Origin: an uncultured Clostridia bacterium
GTDB lineage: Bacteria > Bacillota > Clostridia > Christensenellales > Borkfalkiaceae
Length of the DNA stretch: 33,448 bases
NCBI GenBank assembly: GCA_947630245.1
Contig: CANRGR010000010.1
Coordinates: 1 to 33,448 of the forward strand
Direction: 5' to 3'
Shown here: positions 8,225-17,189 of the stretch, one piece after another
Numbering within the stretch: the stretch's first letter is position 1
Layout of the letters: every line of letters begins with the position of its first letter
Made by a program: the position numbers and the translations under genes
Notes under the pieces: model-generated
Told to the model about the DNA's origin: nothing
The model's database searches: none
The model's input: only the letters and a program-made list of their open reading frames with translations

Positions 8225-10765
8225 ATGGGACTGTCCCCGATGATGGTTCATTGGCAACAAGTCAAGGCGAAGTACCCCGATTGTATCGTCTTTTTCCGCC
8301 TCGGCGATTTTTACGAAATGTTCTTCGAGGACGCCGAAAAGGCGTCGAAGATTCTCGATCTCACCCTCACGGGCAAGGATTGCGGGCTCGAAGAGCGCGC
8401 GCCCATGTGCGGGATTCCCTATCACGCCGTCGATGGCTATCTTGCAAAGCTCGTCGAGGCGGGGGAGCGCGTGGCGATCTGCGAACAGCTCTCCGACCCC
8501 AAGACGAGCAAGGGATTGGTCGACCGCGACGTCGTCCGCGTCGTCTCGGCGGGGACCGTCATCGAGGAGAACTTTCTCGACGAGCGGAAGAACAACTTCA
8601 TCGCCTGCGCCGTCGGCTGCGGCAGCTTTGCCCTCGCCTGGGCGGACATCACGACGGGCGAGTGCTCCGTCTCGGAGATGGAGAGCAAGGACGCGCTTCT
8701 GTCCGCGCTCGTCAATCTCTCCGTCGCGGAGGTCATCTGCAACGAGGAACTCCTCTTTGCCGTGAAGGACGCGCCCGAGATCGAGCGGGGGATTCTTCCC
8801 GCCTTTTCCTGCTATCTGCCGTGGGCGTTCCGCCGCCCGTCGGCGGAGAAGGCGATTACCGACTGTTTCCACGCCTCCGCGGACGCGCTCGGACTCTCCG
8901 ACCGCGAGGAGTGCATTCTCGCCGTGGGCGCGCTGTTGTCCTATCTGAGCGAGACCCAGAAGCACGCCCTCTCCAACATCACCCGCCTGCGCGTCTCCCG
9001 CGCGGGGAGCTGTATGACGCTCGACCCCGTGGCGGTGCGCAATCTCGAACTGCTGCGCAACAGCGCGGAGGGGAAGCGGTACGGCTCCCTTCTGTGGTTG
9101 CTCGACAAGACCAAGACGGGCATGGGCGCGAGAAAACTCTCGGGAATGATCCTTTCCCCCCTTCTCGACCGCTCCGGGATCGAAGAGCGGCTCGACGCCG
9201 TGGACGAGCTCTTCCGCGCCACCGTCATCCGCATGGGATTGAGCGATATGCTCTCCGGCATGCGCGACATCGAGCGGCTCACGGGCAGAATCTCGAACGG
9301 AAATCTCCAACCGCGGGACTGTGTTGCGCTCTCCCGCTCCCTCGCCGTCGTGCCGAATCTCCGCTTCCAGCTTGCGGGATTCTCCTCGGAGCTTCTCCGC
9401 TCGATCGCAGGACAGCTCGTCGATCCGAAGGAGATCTGCTCCCTGCTCGACCGCGCCATCAAGCCCGAGGCGACGCTTCTGAGGGACGGCGGATACATCC
9501 GCGAGGGCTACAACGCCGAGCTCGACGGGCTCAGAGATATCCGGGAACACGGCTCCCGCCTGCTTGCGGAGCTCGAAGCCAAAGAGCGCGAACAGACGGG
9601 CATCCGCACGCTGAAAGTCGGCTTCAACCGCGTGTTCGGCTATTATATCGAAATTCCCAACTCCTTCAAGGACAAAGTTCCCTACAATTATATCCGCCGC
9701 CAGACGCTTGCGAGCGGCGAGCGGTATGTCACCGAGGAGCTCAAATCGCTCGAAGAGAAGATTCTTTCGAGCGACGAGCGCGCCCAGCGGATCGAAGAGG
9801 AGCTGTTCCGCGAGATTCTCGCGATTCTGACGCGCAACATCGCGCTCTTCCAGCAGATCTCCGACGCCGTCGCCATGCTCGACTGCCTCACCGCGTTCGC
9901 CGTCGTCGCCCGCGAGAACAAGTATTGCCGCCCCGAGATTGCGGAGGAGGGCGCGCTCGAAATCGAGGAGGGGAGACACCCCGTCGTCGAGGCGATCTCC
10001 CGAGAGCGGTTTGTGCCCAACGACTGTCTGCTCGACGGCGGAGAGAACCGCACGATCATCATCACCGGTCCCAATATGGCGGGCAAGAGCACCTATCTCC
10101 GCCAGACCGCGCTCATCGTCCTCATGGCGCACATGGGCTGTTTCGTCCCCGCAAAACGGGCGAGAATCCCGCTCTGCGACCGCATCTTTACCCGCATCGG
10201 CGCGAGCGACAATCTGATCTTCGACCGCAGTACCTTTATGGTGGAGATGACGGAGGTCGCCAACATTCTCCGCAACGCCACCGCGCGCAGCCTGCTCATT
10301 CTCGATGAAGTCGGGCGGGGCACGAGCACCTTCGACGGGCTCTCCATCGCATGGGCGGTCATCGAATATCTCAACGGAACCGTGCGCGCAAAGACCCTCT
10401 TCGCGACCCACTATCATGAACTCACCGAACTCGAAGGCAATCTCGAAGGGGTCAAGAATTACAGAATCAGCGCGCGCGAGGTGAACGGATCCATCGTCTT
10501 TTTGCGCAAGATTCTCCGCGGCGGGGCGTCCCGCTCGTTCGGCGTCGAAGTCGCCGCGCTTGCGGGTGTGCCGGAGGAGGTCACTTCCCGCGCCAAAAAG
10601 ATTCTGAAAACCCTCGAACGGAACGACGTCAACCGCCGTCCCCGGCCCGAAGAGGAGGCGGAGACGCCCGGGCTCTCGGAGGAGCTGAGGGAGCTCAATC
10701 CCGATCTGCTCACGCCCATGCAGGCGCTCGCCATTCTTTCGGAGTGGAAGGAGAAATTCAAATGA
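8225..10765 (+). CDS. mutS: DNA mismatch repair protein MutS
   Basis: FFRLGDFYEMFFEDA, TGPNMAGKSTYLRQ Walker A, DEVGRGTSTFDG, FATHYHEL. Confidence 0.98.
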   Translation: MGLSPMMVHWQQVKAKYPDCIVFFRLGDFYEMFFEDAEKASKILDLTLTGKDCGLEERAPMCGIPYHAVDGYLAKLVEAGERVAICEQLSDPKTSKGLVDRDVVRVVSAGTVIEENFLDERKNNFIACAVGCGSFALAWADITTGECSVSEMESKDALLSALVNLSVAEVICNEELLFAVKDAPEIERGILPAFSCYLPWAFRRPSAEKAITDCFHASADALGLSDREECILAVGALLSYLSETQKHALSNITRLRVSRAGSCMTLDPVAVRNLELLRNSAEGKRYGSLLWLLDKTKTGMGARKLSGMILSPLLDRSGIEERLDAVDELFRATVIRMGLSDMLSGMRDIERLTGRISNGNLQPRDCVALSRSLAVVPNLRFQLAGFSSELLRSIAGQLVDPKEICSLLDRAIKPEATLLRDGGYIREGYNAELDGLRDIREHGSRLLAELEAKEREQTGIRTLKVGFNRVFGYYIEIPNSFKDKVPYNYIRRQTLASGERYVTEELKSLEEKILSSDERAQRIEEELFREILAILTRNIALFQQISDAVAMLDCLTAFAVVARENKYCRPEIAEEGALEIEEGRHPVVEAISRERFVPNDCLLDGGENRTIIITGPNMAGKSTYLRQTALIVLMAHMGCFVPAKRARIPLCDRIFTRIGASDNLIFDRSTFMVEMTEVANILRNATARSLLILDEVGRGTSTFDGLSIAWAVIEYLNGTVRAKTLFATHYHELTELEGNLEGVKNYRISAREVNGSIVFLRKILRGGASRSFGVEVAALAGVPEEVTSRAKKILKTLERNDVNRRPRPEEEAETPGLSEELRELNPDLLTPMQALAILSEWKEKFK

Positions 10766-12663
10766 TTAACATCTTGACGCCGGAAGTGTACAACCGCATT
10801 GCGGCGGGGGAAGTCGTGGACAGACCCTATTCCGTGGTGAAAGAACTCGTGGAAAACGCCGTGGACGCGGGGGCGAGCGAGATTGCCGTCGAGATCGAAA
10901 AGGGGGGAAAGAAGCGGGTGCGCGTCACCGATAACGGCTGCGGCATTCCGAAAGAGGATCTCAAATCTGCCTTCCTGCCCCATGCCACGAGCAAACTGCG
11001 CTCGGCGGAGGATCTCGCCCACATCGCGACGCTCGGCTTCCGCGGCGAGGCAATCGCCTCCGTCTCCTCCGTTTCCAAGATGAACATCACATCCGAGACG
11101 GCGGAAGGGGGATGCTACTCCCTCACTTCGGAGGGAGGCAAGCTCGGTCAGGTGCTTCCCGCGGGCGGCGCGAAGGGGACGGTCGTCACGGTGGACGATC
11201 TCTTTTTCAACACCCCCGCGCGGCTCAAATTTCTCAAATCGGACGCACAGGAAGAGGGGGATGTGACGGGCATGGTCGCCCGCTTTCTGCTCTCGCAGCC
11301 GAAGATCTCCTTCACCTATCTCGTGAACGGCAAGGTGCGCTACCGCTCCTTCGGGGACGGGCTCAAAAGCGCGCTTGCGGTCGTCTACGGCGCGGATATT
11401 TTGGAGAATTGCTATGAGATCGACGCGGAGAAAAACGGCGTCAAACTGACGGGTTTTATCGGAAACCGCAACTTTTCCAAGCCGAACAGGAGCTATCAAT
11501 CCCTCTTCGTCAACGGCAGATATGTCGTCAACCAGACCGTTTCCGCCGCCGCTGCCAACGCATACCGCAACTATCTCATGAAAAGGCAGTATCCCTTCTT
11601 TGTGCTCTTCCTCGATCTTTCGCCCGAACTCGTGGACGTCAACGTTCATCCCAACAAGACGGACGTGCGGTTCGCCGACAATCAGGTGATCTACGGCGCG
11701 GTCTATTCCGTGCTCTCTTCGGTGCTCGACGGAAATTCCCGCGCGCTCGAATACGTCGTCCCGTCTCCCGAACCCGCTTCACCCTTGATTCGCTCGACGA
11801 TGCCGTCTCAAAGCGAATCGAAGGCGGAAGCGCCCCGCACGGAGCCGCGCGGGACGGGGATGAGCTATCGGGAGGCGAAAAAAGAGCTCGGATTCGACGT
11901 CTCTCCCCTCAAAAACGGCACGGTCTATCCCTATCGCTCCGAGACGCGCGCGCCCTTCGGCGTGCATGCGCCCGCATCCGCACCCGCGCCCATGCCCGCA
12001 CCCGCGCCGAAGGAGGATTACTTCGAGGAAAACCGCCGTCTCCTCCTCGCCCGCGACGCCGAGCGCGCCGAAGCGCAAAAGCTCGATCCCGCCAATCTCG
12101 AATTCAAGGGAGAGCTGTTCCGCACCTATCTCATCTATGAATGCGGCGACGAGGCGTATCTCGTCGACCAGCATGCCGCGCACGAGAGGTTGCTCTACGA
12201 CAGGCTCCGCGCAAAGTGCGCCGCGCGCGTGCCCGCCTCTCAGCCCATGCTTTTGCCCTATATCGTTTCCGCGAACGGGCAGGAGTACGCCTTTTTGCGG
12301 GATCAGCTCGACAATCTGCGCGCCATCGGGTTCGAAATCGAGGAATTCGGCGCGAACAACTTCAAAGTGTCCGCCGTGCCGCTCGATCTGTACGGCATGG
12401 ATCTCAATTCCTTCTTTTCGGAGGCGCTCTCCTCCGTGGAGACCCTCCGCGCGATCAAACTCGCCGATCTCGTCAAGGATCGGCTTGCGACGATGGCGTG
12501 CAAGGCGGCGGTAAAGGGCGGGGAAAAACTGACGGACGGCGAAGTGAAGGAATTGCTCAAAGAAATGGACGGCGACATGGGAATCAAGTGCCCGCACGGC
12601 CGTCCCGCCTGCGTCAAAATCAAAAAGACAGAGCTTGAAAAGCTCTTCAAGAGGATCGTATGA
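10762..12663 (+). CDS. mutL: DNA mismatch repair protein MutL
   Basis: INILTPEVYNRIAAGEVVDRPYSVVKELVENAVDAGA, GFRGEAIASV, C-terminal DQHAAHERLLYDRL; ATGA overlap with mutS. Confidence 0.97.
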   Translation: MINILTPEVYNRIAAGEVVDRPYSVVKELVENAVDAGASEIAVEIEKGGKKRVRVTDNGCGIPKEDLKSAFLPHATSKLRSAEDLAHIATLGFRGEAIASVSSVSKMNITSETAEGGCYSLTSEGGKLGQVLPAGGAKGTVVTVDDLFFNTPARLKFLKSDAQEEGDVTGMVARFLLSQPKISFTYLVNGKVRYRSFGDGLKSALAVVYGADILENCYEIDAEKNGVKLTGFIGNRNFSKPNRSYQSLFVNGRYVVNQTVSAAAANAYRNYLMKRQYPFFVLFLDLSPELVDVNVHPNKTDVRFADNQVIYGAVYSVLSSVLDGNSRALEYVVPSPEPASPLIRSTMPSQSESKAEAPRTEPRGTGMSYREAKKELGFDVSPLKNGTVYPYRSETRAPFGVHAPASAPAPMPAPAPKEDYFEENRRLLLARDAERAEAQKLDPANLEFKGELFRTYLIYECGDEAYLVDQHAAHERLLYDRLRAKCAARVPASQPMLLPYIVSANGQEYAFLRDQLDNLRAIGFEIEEFGANNFKVSAVPLDLYGMDLNSFFSEALSSVETLRAIKLADLVKDRLATMACKAAVKGGEKLTDGEVKELLKEMDGDMGIKCPHGRPACVKIKKTELEKLFKRIV

Positions 12664-13568
12664 AACTGCTCGCCGTGTGCGGGGCGACCGCCTCGGGCAA
12701 GACCGCCCTTGCCGTGGAGTGCGCGCGGCGGCTTGGAGGGGAGATCGTCTCCTGCGACGCACTGCTCGTGTACCGCGGGCTAAACATCGGCACCGCAAAG
12801 CCGTCCGCCGCGGAACGGAGGGGGATTCCCCATCACCTGATCGACGTCGTCGACCCCTGCGAGAAGTTCTCCGTCAGCGATTTCGAAACGCGCGCAACCG
12901 ACGCGGTTCTTGACATCTGCGCCCGCGGAAAGACGCCCGTGCTCTGCGGCGGAACGGGATTTTATATGAACGCCGTGCTCTATCGGAGCGGGTTCGGACA
13001 GACGCCCGGGGACGGGCGGATCCGCGAAAAATATGCCCGCCTTGCGGAGGAAGAGGGCAGGCAGGCTCTGCATGCGCGGCTTGAAGCAGTCGATCCCGAG
13101 AGCGCCGAAAAATTGCACTTCAACGACGTGAAGCGCGTGATCCGCGCGCTGGAAATTTATGAACTCACGGGCAGGAAAAAGTCGGAACAGGCGGACGGTC
13201 TTTCGCCGAGATTTCCCTTTGTTGCGGTCGCGTTCGACTATCCGCGGGCGGAGCTCTATGAGCGGATCTCCCGTCGCGTGGACGAGATGATGGCGCGCGG
13301 GCTCGTCGAAGAAGTGGAGGGACTGCTCGGCGCAGGGGTACCCGAGACGGCGCAGTGCATGCAGGGGATCGGGTACAAAGAAGTGGTCGAATCCTTGAAA
13401 AACGGGGATTTGCATAGTACTATGTCAGACATAATAAAGAAGAATACGCGGAATTATGCCAAGCGGCAGCTCACATTCTTCAAAAAAATGCAGAATTTAC
13501 ATTGGATTGCGCCAAAGCCGATCCCGGAGGCGGCGCAGGAGGTTTGTGAAATTTATGAACGGGAATGA
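12660..13568 (+). CDS. miaA: tRNA dimethylallyltransferase MiaA
   Basis: GATASGKTALAVECARRLGGEIVSCDALLVYRGLNIGTAKPS, GGTGFYMNAVLY, NTRNYAKRQLTFF. Confidence 0.96.
   Translation: MKLLAVCGATASGKTALAVECARRLGGEIVSCDALLVYRGLNIGTAKPSAAERRGIPHHLIDVVDPCEKFSVSDFETRATDAVLDICARGKTPVLCGGTGFYMNAVLYRSGFGQTPGDGRIREKYARLAEEEGRQALHARLEAVDPESAEKLHFNDVKRVIRALEIYELTGRKKSEQADGLSPRFPFVAVAFDYPRAELYERISRRVDEMMARGLVEEVEGLLGAGVPETAQCMQGIGYKEVVESLKNGDLHSTMSDIIKKNTRNYAKRQLTFFKKMQNLHWIAPKPIPEAAQEVCEIYERE
13413..13436 (+). repeat. Dispersed AT-rich palindromic repeat, copy 2 (catagtactatgtcagacataata)
   Basis: 22/24 identity to copies 1 and 3; inside miaA, encoding HSTMSDII. Confidence 0.75.
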
Positions 13569-14778
13569 ATTGATCGCGGCGCAGGAGGAGCGGCTCTTGG
13601 GGCTGTTCCGCGCCGTGGATGAGATTGCGCTCTTCAATCAGGAGAAGGTTTTGTCCGCGTTCCGCAAGGAGCGGATCGCGCTGCGGCACTTCCTGCCCTC
13701 GACGGGCTACGGCTACGGCGACGAGGGGCGGGACGCCCTTGCCCGCGTCTATGCGGAGACGTTCGGGGCGGAGCGCGCCATCGTCTCCCCGGCGATTCTC
13801 TCGGGCACGCATGCGCTCACGGTTGCGCTGTTCGGCGTGCTCAGACCGGGAATGCGGATTCTCTTTCTCACGGGGGAGCCGTACGACACCATCCGCGGCG
13901 TCATCTGGGGGAAGGGAAACGGGTCCCTTGCCGATTTCGGCGTGGAGTACCGCCTTGTTCCCCTCGGCGCGGACGGGAAGGTCGACTTTGCCGCCGCAGA
14001 GGAGATGATGAAGCGCGAGAACTTCGATATGGTCTATGTGCAACGCTCGCGCGGATACGATCTCCGCGACGCCTTCTCGGTGGACGAGATCGGGGAAATG
14101 TGCGCCTTTGTGCGCGGACTTGGGTTCGGCGGGTGCATCTTTGTGGATAATTGCTATGGGGAATTTGTCGAGAAGCGCGAACCGACGGAGGTCGGCGCCG
14201 ATCTCATCGTCGGATCCCTCATCAAAAATCCGGGCGGGGGGCTCGCGCCCACGGGCGGATACATCGCGGGCGGGGAGCGGTATGTCCGTCAATGCGAAAA
14301 CCGCCTCACCGCGCCGTCGGTGGGCGGCGAGATCGGATCGTATGCCTACGGCTATCAACCCTTTTATCAGGGATTTTTTCTCGCGCCGCACGTCGTTGCA
14401 CAGTCGCTCAAAGGGAGCCTTCTCATCGGCGCGTGCATGGACGCGCTCGGCTATGCGAATTATCCCGCGATCGGGGAGCGGCTTCCCTCGGATATCACCC
14501 GCGCGATCGGGTTCAACACGGAAGGGGAACTCACGGCGTTCATCCAATCGGTGCAGGACGTCTCGCCCGTCGATTCCTTCGTCCGCCTCGAAGCGTGGGA
14601 CATGCCGGGCTACGACTGCAAGGTGATCATGGCTGCGGGAACATTTGTGGCGGGCGCGAGCATTGAACTCTCCGCGGACGCGCCCATCCGCAAGCCCTAT
14701 ACCGCCTATTTTCAGGGCGGGCTCACCTATGAACATTGCAAGCTCGCTTGCCGCGAGATTCTAAAAAAATTGATGTAA
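13555..14778 (+). CDS. Methionine gamma-lyase family / aluminium-resistance protein (YnbB-like PLP enzyme)
   Basis: LRHFLPSTGYGYGDEGRDALARVYAETFGAE, VYVQRSRGYDLRDAF, GSLIKNPGGGLAPTGGYIAG; follows miaA as in Bacillus-type gene order. Confidence 0.9.
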   Translation: MNGNELIAAQEERLLGLFRAVDEIALFNQEKVLSAFRKERIALRHFLPSTGYGYGDEGRDALARVYAETFGAERAIVSPAILSGTHALTVALFGVLRPGMRILFLTGEPYDTIRGVIWGKGNGSLADFGVEYRLVPLGADGKVDFAAAEEMMKRENFDMVYVQRSRGYDLRDAFSVDEIGEMCAFVRGLGFGGCIFVDNCYGEFVEKREPTEVGADLIVGSLIKNPGGGLAPTGGYIAGGERYVRQCENRLTAPSVGGEIGSYAYGYQPFYQGFFLAPHVVAQSLKGSLLIGACMDALGYANYPAIGERLPSDITRAIGFNTEGELTAFIQSVQDVSPVDSFVRLEAWDMPGYDCKVIMAAGTFVAGASIELSADAPIRKPYTAYFQGGLTYEHCKLACREILKKLM

Positions 14779-14781
14779 CGC

Positions 14782-14811
14782 TTGACAGAATTCGGAAAAA
14801 TATGGTATAAC
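14782..14811 (+). promoter_or_regulatory. Sigma-A-like promoter upstream of the ABC exporter
   Basis: TTGACA (14782-14787), 18-nt spacer, TG-G extended -10 TATAAC (14806-14811). Confidence 0.65.
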
Positions 14812-14822
14812 AGAAAAGAGAG

Positions 14823-14850
14823 AAAAGGACATGCCAACGTGTCCTTTTTT
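14823..14850 (+). terminator. Rho-independent terminator-like hairpin between promoter and ABC ATPase start
   Basis: AAAAGGACA-TGCCAACG-TGTCCTTTT followed by a T-run. Confidence 0.65.
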
Positions 14851-14880
14851 CGGGTCGAAATTTCAAAAAAAGGAGTTAAG

Positions 14881-14904
14881 CATAGTATTATGTCTGACAT
14901 AATA
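14881..14904 (+). repeat. Dispersed AT-rich palindromic repeat, copy 3 (catagtattatgtctgacataata), over the start codon
   Basis: Core TATTATGTC-T-GACATAATA is a perfect 9-bp-arm palindrome (14886-14904); ATG at 14890 lies inside it. Confidence 0.8.
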
Positions 14905-15705
14905 TCGCAAGATTCGCACTCTTTCTTCAAACAAGAGGTCGTGCGGGCGGAAAATCTGCGAAAGACGTTCCTTTTGTCGCGAAAGCAGCAGCGGCTCGAA
15001 AAGACGAACGCAAAACGGAAGATCGCCGTGGACGGACTGTCGTTCTCCGCGTTCGGGGGAGAGATCTACGGATTGCTCGGACCCAACGGCGCGGGAAAGA
15101 CGACGACTCTGCGCATGCTCTCCACGCTCATCCGTCCCGAGGGCGGGGACGCGTTCATCCTGGGGCATTCGATCTGTAAGGATCCCGCCAAAGTGCGCGA
15201 CTGCATCGGATTCATGACGGGAGAACTCAGGCTCGAAGGGTTCTTCACCCCCGATTATCTCTTCGATTTTTTCGGCGCGATGCACGGAATCGACAAAAAC
15301 GCGTTGCACGAGCGCAAGGAGATGCTCTTCCGCAAGTTCGGGATCGACCGCTTCCGCGAAGTGAAGGTCTCGGAGCTCTCGACGGGCATGGCGCAGAAGG
15401 TCTCCCTCGTGGTCTCCATTGTGCATGATCCCGAAGTCATCATCTTCGACGAGCCGACGAACGGTCTCGACGTGTTGACCGCAAAGGTCGTGACCGACTT
15501 CCTTGCGGAGCTCAAAGCGATGGGAAAGAGCGTGCTGCTCTCCACGCACATCTTCTCTCTCGTCGAGAAACTGTGCGACCGCGTGGGGATTATCATCGAT
15601 GGAAAGATGACCGCCGAGGGAACGCTTGAAGAGCTCTGCGGCGGCGCGTCTTTGGAGGACACGTTTTTCCGCATTTACCGCGGGATCAAGGGGGATACGC
15701 TATGA
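14890..15705 (+). CDS. ABC transporter ATP-binding protein (NatA/CcmA-like)
   Basis: [50 protein letters not shown]. The 14782 TTG start overlaps the -35 box and is rejected. Confidence 0.92.
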   Translation: MSDIISQDSHSFFKQEVVRAENLRKTFLLSRKQQRLEKTNAKRKIAVDGLSFSAFGGEIYGLLGPNGAGKTTTLRMLSTLIRPEGGDAFILGHSICKDPAKVRDCIGFMTGELRLEGFFTPDYLFDFFGAMHGIDKNALHERKEMLFRKFGIDRFREVKVSELSTGMAQKVSLVVSIVHDPEVIIFDEPTNGLDVLTAKVVTDFLAELKAMGKSVLLSTHIFSLVEKLCDRVGIIIDGKMTAEGTLEELCGGASLEDTFFRIYRGIKGDTL

Positions 15706-16805
15706 AGCTTCTGGCATTGATCAAAAAGGAGTTCCGCCGCTTCTTTCACGACCCGCGGCTCCTTCTCACCGTCGTCCTTCCCGGGCTCTTCATCTTTGCG
15801 CTGTACTCGGTGATAGGCTCCGCCATCAGCGGGAACGCGACATATGAATATAATGTATATGTTGTGGGGCAGTCCCAAGTTGTCTCCGCGATTGAGGCGA
15901 CCGTCAAAGAGAGCGGTTCGACCGTCCGCTGGCTGAATGGCAGCGAAGAGGAGGCGAGAAAGGCGATCGAAGAGCGGCAGGCGGACGCATGTCTGGTCTT
16001 TTCGGATCAATTCGACACGGCGGCGTCGGGTGCTCAGGTCGAACTCATTTACGATCTTTCCAACGAGAAGAGCTCCGCATTTTCTTCCGTCGCCTCTCCC
16101 GTTTTGCACGCCTATGGAATGCGCTTTTCCTTTGTGGCGACGAGCGTCACCGACGAGCAGAATTTCGGAAGGGAGGTGATCGCCAATATGATTCCCGTCC
16201 TCGTGGTCGCCTTCGTCTTTTCCGCCTGCATGAGCGTTACGCTCGAATCGGTGGCGGGGGAGAAGGAGCGGGGGACGCTCGGGACGATTCTCGCGACGTC
16301 CGTCAAACGCTCCCAGATTGCGCTCGGGAAGGTCATTCCGCTCAGCTGTATCGCCGCGCTCGGCGCCGCTTCGAGCTTTTTGGGCGTGATGCTCTCCATG
16401 CCGAAGCTCATGGGAATGAATTTAGCGACGGTCGCGGGGAGCTACGGATTTGTCAGCTATCTGTTTATCTTCCTGCTCATTCTGAGCTTTGTGCCTCTGA
16501 TCGTCTCCGCCGTGACGGCGGTCTCCACCTATTCGAGGACGGTCAAGGAGGCGTCGGGCTATACGAGCGTCATCATGATTCTCGTCATGGTCGTGTCCCT
16601 CGTCACGTCCTTTATCTCCGCGGGGGATTGGTTTGTCGCCGTGCCCGTGCTCAATTCCGTCCTTGCAATCGAGGCGATTCTGCGCGGCAATATCATGGTC
16701 TGGCAGACTTTGGTGAGCGTTGCCGCCAATATCGTCTATACCGCGCTCCTCGTCCTTCTCATTGCGAGAATGTTTTCGAGCGAGCGGATCATGTTCCGCA
16801 AATAA
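15702..16805 (+). CDS. ABC-2 type transporter permease (NatB-like)
   Basis: N-terminal TM, large extracytoplasmic loop, C-terminal TM cluster; SVTLESVAGEKERGTLGTILATSVKRSQIALGK motif. Confidence 0.9.
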   Translation: MKLLALIKKEFRRFFHDPRLLLTVVLPGLFIFALYSVIGSAISGNATYEYNVYVVGQSQVVSAIEATVKESGSTVRWLNGSEEEARKAIEERQADACLVFSDQFDTAASGAQVELIYDLSNEKSSAFSSVASPVLHAYGMRFSFVATSVTDEQNFGREVIANMIPVLVVAFVFSACMSVTLESVAGEKERGTLGTILATSVKRSQIALGKVIPLSCIAALGAASSFLGVMLSMPKLMGMNLATVAGSYGFVSYLFIFLLILSFVPLIVSAVTAVSTYSRTVKEASGYTSVIMILVMVVSLVTSFISAGDWFVAVPVLNSVLAIEAILRGNIMVWQTLVSVAANIVYTALLVLLIARMFSSERIMFRK

Positions 16806-16943
16806 CGGGCGCGCCCTGCGATCTTCTTTCGGTGATTCTGTTCAACGGGGATCGCCGCGGTCTTAAAATCAAGGCGATGTTTCGACTGCGCTCAACATGA
16901 CGTATTTTGGAATGCCTGTCTGTCGGTCGCCTGCGGCTCCCTC

Positions 16944-17144
16944 GGAATGACATGGGGTAGAGATTCCTCGGCTGCGCTCGGAATGACAAGGAGTAGAGAT
17001 TCCTCGGCTGCGCTCGGAATGACAAGGGGTTGAGATTCCTCGGCTGCGCTCGGAATGACAGGTGTGTGCTCGGAATGACAAGGAGTAGAGATTCCTCGGC
17101 TGCACTCGGAATGACGGGTGTGCGCCCGGAATGACAAGAAAAAT
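16944..17144. repeat. Array of 36-bp repeats with 20-bp short forms
   Basis: ggaatgacaaggagtagagattcctcggctgcgctc-like units at 16944-16979, 16980-17015, 17016-17051, 17072-17107; short units 17052-17071 and 17108-17127; partial unit from 17128. Confidence 0.9.
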
Positions 17145-17172
17145 CGGGCGGCAGGAATTTTCCTGCCGCCCG
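17138..17172 (-). terminator. Rho-independent terminator of pot operon
   Basis: cgggcggcaggaa/ttcctgccgcccg hairpin (17145-17172) followed on the minus strand by atttttc; directly after potD stop. Confidence 0.85.
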
Positions 17173-17189
17173 GTTTCATATTTTTCGGA

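Noticed and set aside
7384-10308. 974-aa plus-strand ORF over miaB/mutS
   Set aside because: Arg/Ala/Gly-rich out-of-frame shadow of well-supported miaB and mutS; a GC-rich coding artefact.
8219-10417. 732-aa minus-strand ORF antisense to mutS
   Set aside because: Exact antisense shadow of mutS with low-complexity composition and no recognisable motifs.
12160-12215. MutL DQHAAHERLLYD motif ending in Asp rather than Glu as evidence of lost endonuclease activity
   Set aside because: Conservative change at one position of a remembered motif; not enough to claim altered function.
15839-15863. AT-rich acatatgaatataatgtatatgt in natB as another palindromic repeat
   Set aside because: Only short imperfect symmetry and no match to the other repeat copies; encodes plausible protein sequence.
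16944-17144. CRISPR array
   Set aside because: Units are contiguous with no unique spacers and no cas genes nearby.
16789-17179. Three small minus-strand ORFs with SFRAQPRNL/CHSERSRGIS repeats as a repeat protein
   Set aside because: Products of translating the 36-bp DNA repeat in all three frames; no start/RBS support.
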